DNA of 50,584 nucleotides. Source: Streptomyces aureus (GTDB taxonomy: Bacteria > Actinomycetota > Actinomycetes > Streptomycetales > Streptomycetaceae). How positions within the stretch are numbered: the stretch's first letter is position 1; every line of letters starts with the position of its first letter. Positions 47,893 to 50,584 of this stretch are shown here, in pieces. The stretch lies in NCBI RefSeq assembly GCF_000725495.1, contig NZ_JNZD01000036.1, forward strand, positions 1 to 50,584. The letters run 5' to 3'. The notes beneath the pieces are model-generated. The model was not told the DNA's origin. It ran no database searches and saw only the letters and a list, made by a program, of their open reading frames with translations. Both the position numbers and the translations under genes were made by a program.

Positions 47893-50055
47893 GTGGCCAC
47901 GTATCTGTATCGACTTGCCCGTTTCGCCTTCCGGCGGCGACGCATCACCGTTCTGGTGTGGCTGGCCCTCCTGGCGGTGGCGGGGGTGGGCGCGGCGACT
48001 GCATCGTCGGCGACCTCTGCGACGTTCTCCCTGCCGGGTACCGAGTCCCAGCAGGCCTTTGACCTGATCGAGAAGCGGTTCCCGAACAGCAGCGCTGACG
48101 GTGCGACAGCCCGGGTCGTCCTCAGAGCCGCCGACGGGCAGAAGCTGACCGCCGCTGTTCAGAAGGACGCCGTACGGGAGGTGGTCGCCGACCTCGGATC
48201 GGGTTCCGGTCAGGTCGCGGCCGTAGCGGATCCCTATCAGGCGCAAGCCGTCTCCAAGGACGGATCCACCGCATACGTTTCCGTCACGTACAAGGTCACG
48301 CCGCCCGAGGTCAGCGATGCCACCCGCGATGCGCTGAAGGAGGCCGGACAACGGGCCGAGCAGGTCGGTCTGAAGGTGGAGATCGGAGGTGATGCCCTGA
48401 CCGTGACCCCGGCGCCAGGTGCCGGAGAGATCGTCGGTGTGGTCATTGCCGGCGTCGTCCTCGTGATCACTTTCGGCTCTCTGGTCGCCGCCGGGCTTCC
48501 CCTGCTGACCGCGATGGTCGGCGTGGGCATCGGGATCTCCGTCATCACGGCCCTGTCCAGCGCGCTGGATCTCGGATCCACCACGTCGACACTGGCCATG
48601 ATGATCGGCCTGGCCGTGGGGATCGACTACGCCCTGTTCATCGTCTCCCGCTACCGCGCGGAAGTGGCTGGAGGAAAGCAGCGCGAGGAAGCGGTGGGCC
48701 ATGCCGTCGGCACGGCCGGATCCGCCGTTGTCTTCGCCGGCCTGACCGTGATCATCGCGCTGGCCGGCCTGTCCGTGGTGGGCGTTCCCATGCTGACCAA
48801 GATGGGCCTGGCCGCTGCCGGCGCCGTGGTCGTCGCCGTCCTGATCGCCCTGACGCTGGTCCCCGCGCTGCTCGGCTTCGCCGGAAGCAGGGTCACGGAC
48901 CGCAAGGCGAAGACGGCGCGGCGAGCCCGGAGCGACGCCAACGCGGGCAGCCGATGGGCGCGGTTCGTCCTGCGCCGTCCGCTGATGGTTCTCCTGACCG
49001 GTGTACTGGGGCTGGCCGCCATCGCCGTCCCGGCGGCTTCCCTGCAACTGGGCCTGCCCGACGACGGTGCGCAGCCTTCCGGCACCACCCAGCGCAAGGC
49101 CTACGACCTGCTGTCGGACAACTTCGGCCCCGGCTTCAACGGCCCTCTCCTGGTGGTCGTCGACGGTGACAGGGCTGCTGGCGAACAAGCGGCCCGGACC
49201 ATCACGGGCATCGATGGCGTCACGGCCGTCGGTCCGCCCAGGATCAATGCCGCCGGTGACACATCCGTGATCACCGTGATCCCGCAGGACCGCCCTTCTT
49301 CGGCCTCCACCGAAGATCTGGTTCACGAGATCCGAAATCGCTCCGAACACGACGTCCTGGTCACGGGCACGACAGCACTGAACATCGACTTCTCGCAGAA
49401 GATGAACAGTGCGCTGATGCCCTACCTGTCCCTGGTCGTGGGGCTGGCGTTCCTCCTGCTCATGGTCGTCTTCCGCTCGATCCTCGTACCCCTGAAGGCC
49501 GCTCTGGGCTTCCTGCTCTCGGTGGTGGCCGCACTGGGCGCCGTCGTCGCCGTCTTCCAGTGGGGCTGGCTGGGCTCTGTCTTCGGTGTCGAGCAGACCG
49601 GCCCGATCATGTCCATGATGCCGATCTTCATGATCGGGGTGGTCTTCGGACTGGCCATGGACTACGAGGTCTTCCTCGTCTCCCGTATGCGCGAGGCCTA
49701 CGTACACGGTGAACGGCCCCACGATGCCGTCGTCACCGGATTCCGGCACGGCGCACGCGTGGTCACGGCGGCCGCCATCATCATGATCGCGGTCTTTGCC
49801 GGATTCATCGGCTCGGGCGAGCAGATGATCAAGATGATCGGCTTCGGACTGGCCGTCGCCGTCTTCTTCGACGCCTTCGTCGTCCGCATGGCCATCGTTC
49901 CCGCGGTCCTTGCCCTGCTCGGTCACCGGGCATGGTGGCTGCCCCGCCGGCTGGAAAGGGCCCTGCCCGACTTCGATGTCGAAGGGGAGGGGCTCTCCAG
50001 GACTCCCCGGAAGACGACAGCCGCGGCCCCGGACCACGCGCTCGTCGAAGCCTGA
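47893..50055 (+). CDS. MMPL-family (RND-type) membrane exporter 2
   Basis: The protein has 720 residues from GTG 47893, with GGGAG five bases upstream. It shows 11-12 helices in two halves: RRITVLVWLALLAVAGVGAA, then an extracellular domain with FSLPGTESQQAFDLIEKRFP, then MIGLAVGIDYALFIVSRYRAEV. The second half has FMIGVVFGLAMDYEVFLVSRMREAYV, with the Asp-Tyr proton-relay pair in each. It is a typical Streptomyces MMPL pump that exports lipids or metabolites. It is preceded by the LAL regulator and followed by a hairpin, so it may be controlled by it, but no shared operator is visible. Confidence 0.92.
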   Translation: MATYLYRLARFAFRRRRITVLVWLALLAVAGVGAATASSATSATFSLPGTESQQAFDLIEKRFPNSSADGATARVVLRAADGQKLTAAVQKDAVREVVADLGSGSGQVAAVADPYQAQAVSKDGSTAYVSVTYKVTPPEVSDATRDALKEAGQRAEQVGLKVEIGGDALTVTPAPGAGEIVGVVIAGVVLVITFGSLVAAGLPLLTAMVGVGIGISVITALSSALDLGSTTSTLAMMIGLAVGIDYALFIVSRYRAEVAGGKQREEAVGHAVGTAGSAVVFAGLTVIIALAGLSVVGVPMLTKMGLAAAGAVVVAVLIALTLVPALLGFAGSRVTDRKAKTARRARSDANAGSRWARFVLRRPLMVLLTGVLGLAAIAVPAASLQLGLPDDGAQPSGTTQRKAYDLLSDNFGPGFNGPLLVVVDGDRAAGEQAARTITGIDGVTAVGPPRINAAGDTSVITVIPQDRPSSASTEDLVHEIRNRSEHDVLVTGTTALNIDFSQKMNSALMPYLSLVVGLAFLLLMVVFRSILVPLKAALGFLLSVVAALGAVVAVFQWGWLGSVFGVEQTGPIMSMMPIFMIGVVFGLAMDYEVFLVSRMREAYVHGERPHDAVVTGFRHGARVVTAAAIIMIAVFAGFIGSGEQMIKMIGFGLAVAVFFDAFVVRMAIVPAVLALLGHRAWWLPRRLERALPDFDVEGEGLSRTPRKTTAAAPDHALVEA

Positions 50056-50169
50056 CTCCCCAGCCGTCCGGTGGGCGGGAGGCCTGGTCGGCAGGCCGGC
50101 CCAGCCCGGTCGCTTGGAGCGAGCGGCAACCCGGATGCGCGGCACGACGTGGGGACGTCGGTGTCGCAG

Positions 50170-50207
50170 CGCTGCACCCGTCGGGCACACACCTGACGGG
50201 TGCAGCG
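50170..50207. terminator. Hairpin after MMPL exporter 2
   Basis: Perfect 13-bp arms, CGCTGCACCCGTC (50170-50182) and GACGGGTGCAGCG (50195-50207), enclose a 12-base loop, 114 bases after the stop. The remainder of 50056-50455 shows no supported gene. Confidence 0.7.
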
Positions 50208-50455
50208 TCCCCGTGCGTCCCGGACGCAGCTACAGGCCCTGGGGTGTGCGCGCATGGCGAGGAGAAGCCGGCGGCGCCGATGTCCTTCGAGGATGTCCCG
50301 CCGTCCAGGCCGGGGCGCACTGCCCGACCGGCGTGGTGCCGAGGGCCGGGCATCCGATGCGGCTGCGCGCATGGGCGCGGCGAAGAGGCCCGGTAGGCGC
50401 TGCCGGAGGCCTGCGGGGCACGCCTCGAAAACTTTTTCTTCGAACTGGAATAGTC

Positions 50456-50488
50456 ATGATGCATGAGTAGTTTGACGTAGTGCATCAT
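50456..50488. promoter_or_regulatory. Operator-like inverted repeat before the DJ-1/PfpI gene
   Basis: ATGATGCA (50456-50463) and TGCATCAT (50481-50488) are perfect arms around a 17-base spacer that contains TTTGAC. The site is 26 bases before the start codon. It resembles operators of MarR or HxlR type regulators that act by blocking RNA polymerase. The flanking 50425-50470 is markedly A/T-rich. Confidence 0.55.
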
Positions 50489-50514
50489 CCACCCGCATCC
50501 GTAAGGAGCACACC

Positions 50515-50584
50515 GTGAGCAGCATCAAGAAGGTCCTCTTCCTGGCTTTCCCCAACGTCGGTGAGCAGGACCTGTTCGCGCCCT
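50515..50584 (+). CDS. DJ-1/PfpI-family protein, 5' end only
   Basis: GTG 50515 follows AAGGAG at good spacing. The 23 visible codons begin SSIKKVLFLAFPNVGEQD and continue with LFAP, the opening strand and loop of DJ-1/PfpI proteins (VLFLxFPNVxxxD-LxAP). Members are glyoxalases, chaperones or amidase-like enzymes. The gene runs off the right edge. The inverted repeat just before it suggests tight control, often by a divergent or linked regulator, which would be outside this window. Confidence 0.75.
   Translation, partial: MSSIKKVLFLAFPNVGEQDLFAP

Overview
This is high-GC actinobacterial DNA, most likely from a Streptomyces chromosome. The reasons are GC-rich third codon positions almost throughout, GTG/TTG starts behind AGGAGG-type ribosome sites, a LAL-type LuxR regulator, a Rv2466c-like mycothiol-linked thioredoxin-fold protein, DUF6059-like micro-proteins and IS200/IS605 elements. 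The window is accessory DNA: a biosynthetic gene cluster of uncertain product, flanked on both sides by transposon-scarred, partly decayed sequence.

Layout. 1-0.65 kb: a tnpB fragment fused to a ribbon-helix-helix fragment. 0.8-3.3 kb: a class I amidotransferase-like hydrolase and a secreted S33-type alpha/beta hydrolase whose nucleophile serine is aspartate. 3.3-8.7 kb: the most interesting segment. A 29-residue, acid-free, +8 peptide gene has a perfect ribosome site and lies behind a repeat-rich operator region. It is followed by a terminator-like hairpin and then four genes joined by ATGA overlaps: a helical-repeat/SUMF1 (FGE-fold) protein, a PhyH-type Fe/2-oxoglutarate dioxygenase, a second helical-repeat/SUMF1 protein and an MFS exporter. 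This is the architecture of a ribosomal-peptide (RiPP) pathway. Both SUMF1 domains lack the copper-binding cysteine pair of genuine formylglycine-generating enzymes.

8.8-22.9 kb: tailoring and export genes. They encode a PPOX/F420-type oxidoreductase, a PHBH-fold FAD hydroxylase, a HemY-like oxidase, two Rossmann reductases, an Rv2466c-like protein, a COMT-like O-methyltransferase, a cysteine-less AhpD-like protein, a sulfotransferase, a Tat-exported multicopper oxidase, an ABC exporter and a micro-protein. A recurring inverted motif (GTTCA-N18/19-TGAAC and variants) upstream of the peptide gene and in two divergent promoter regions (13.6 and 16.3 kb) suggests that the peptide operon and the tailoring genes answer to one regulator. 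23.1-28.8 kb: a sulfur block (ssuABC-like importer, cysN, cysD, cysC) that makes PAPS but has no PAPS or sulfite reductase. It therefore probably supplies the sulfotransferase.

28.9-44.2 kb: a patchwork of an alpha/beta hydrolase, a YdeI-type protein, two IS200/IS605 elements (both tnpA genes broken, both tnpB genes intact), an AraC/glyoxalase cassette with a duplicated upstream box, an AhpD-like protein, an MMPL exporter, an ABC-ATPase remnant, a second DUF6059-like gene, an unusual FAD-binding/TTC38-like fusion and a GAP-family membrane protein. 44.7-50.6 kb: a large LAL regulator with visibly lower GC, a second MMPL exporter, and the start of a DJ-1/PfpI gene behind a perfect operator-like inverted repeat. 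No tRNA, rRNA, CRISPR array, PKS or NRPS gene was seen. All family assignments come from reading motifs; no database search was run.
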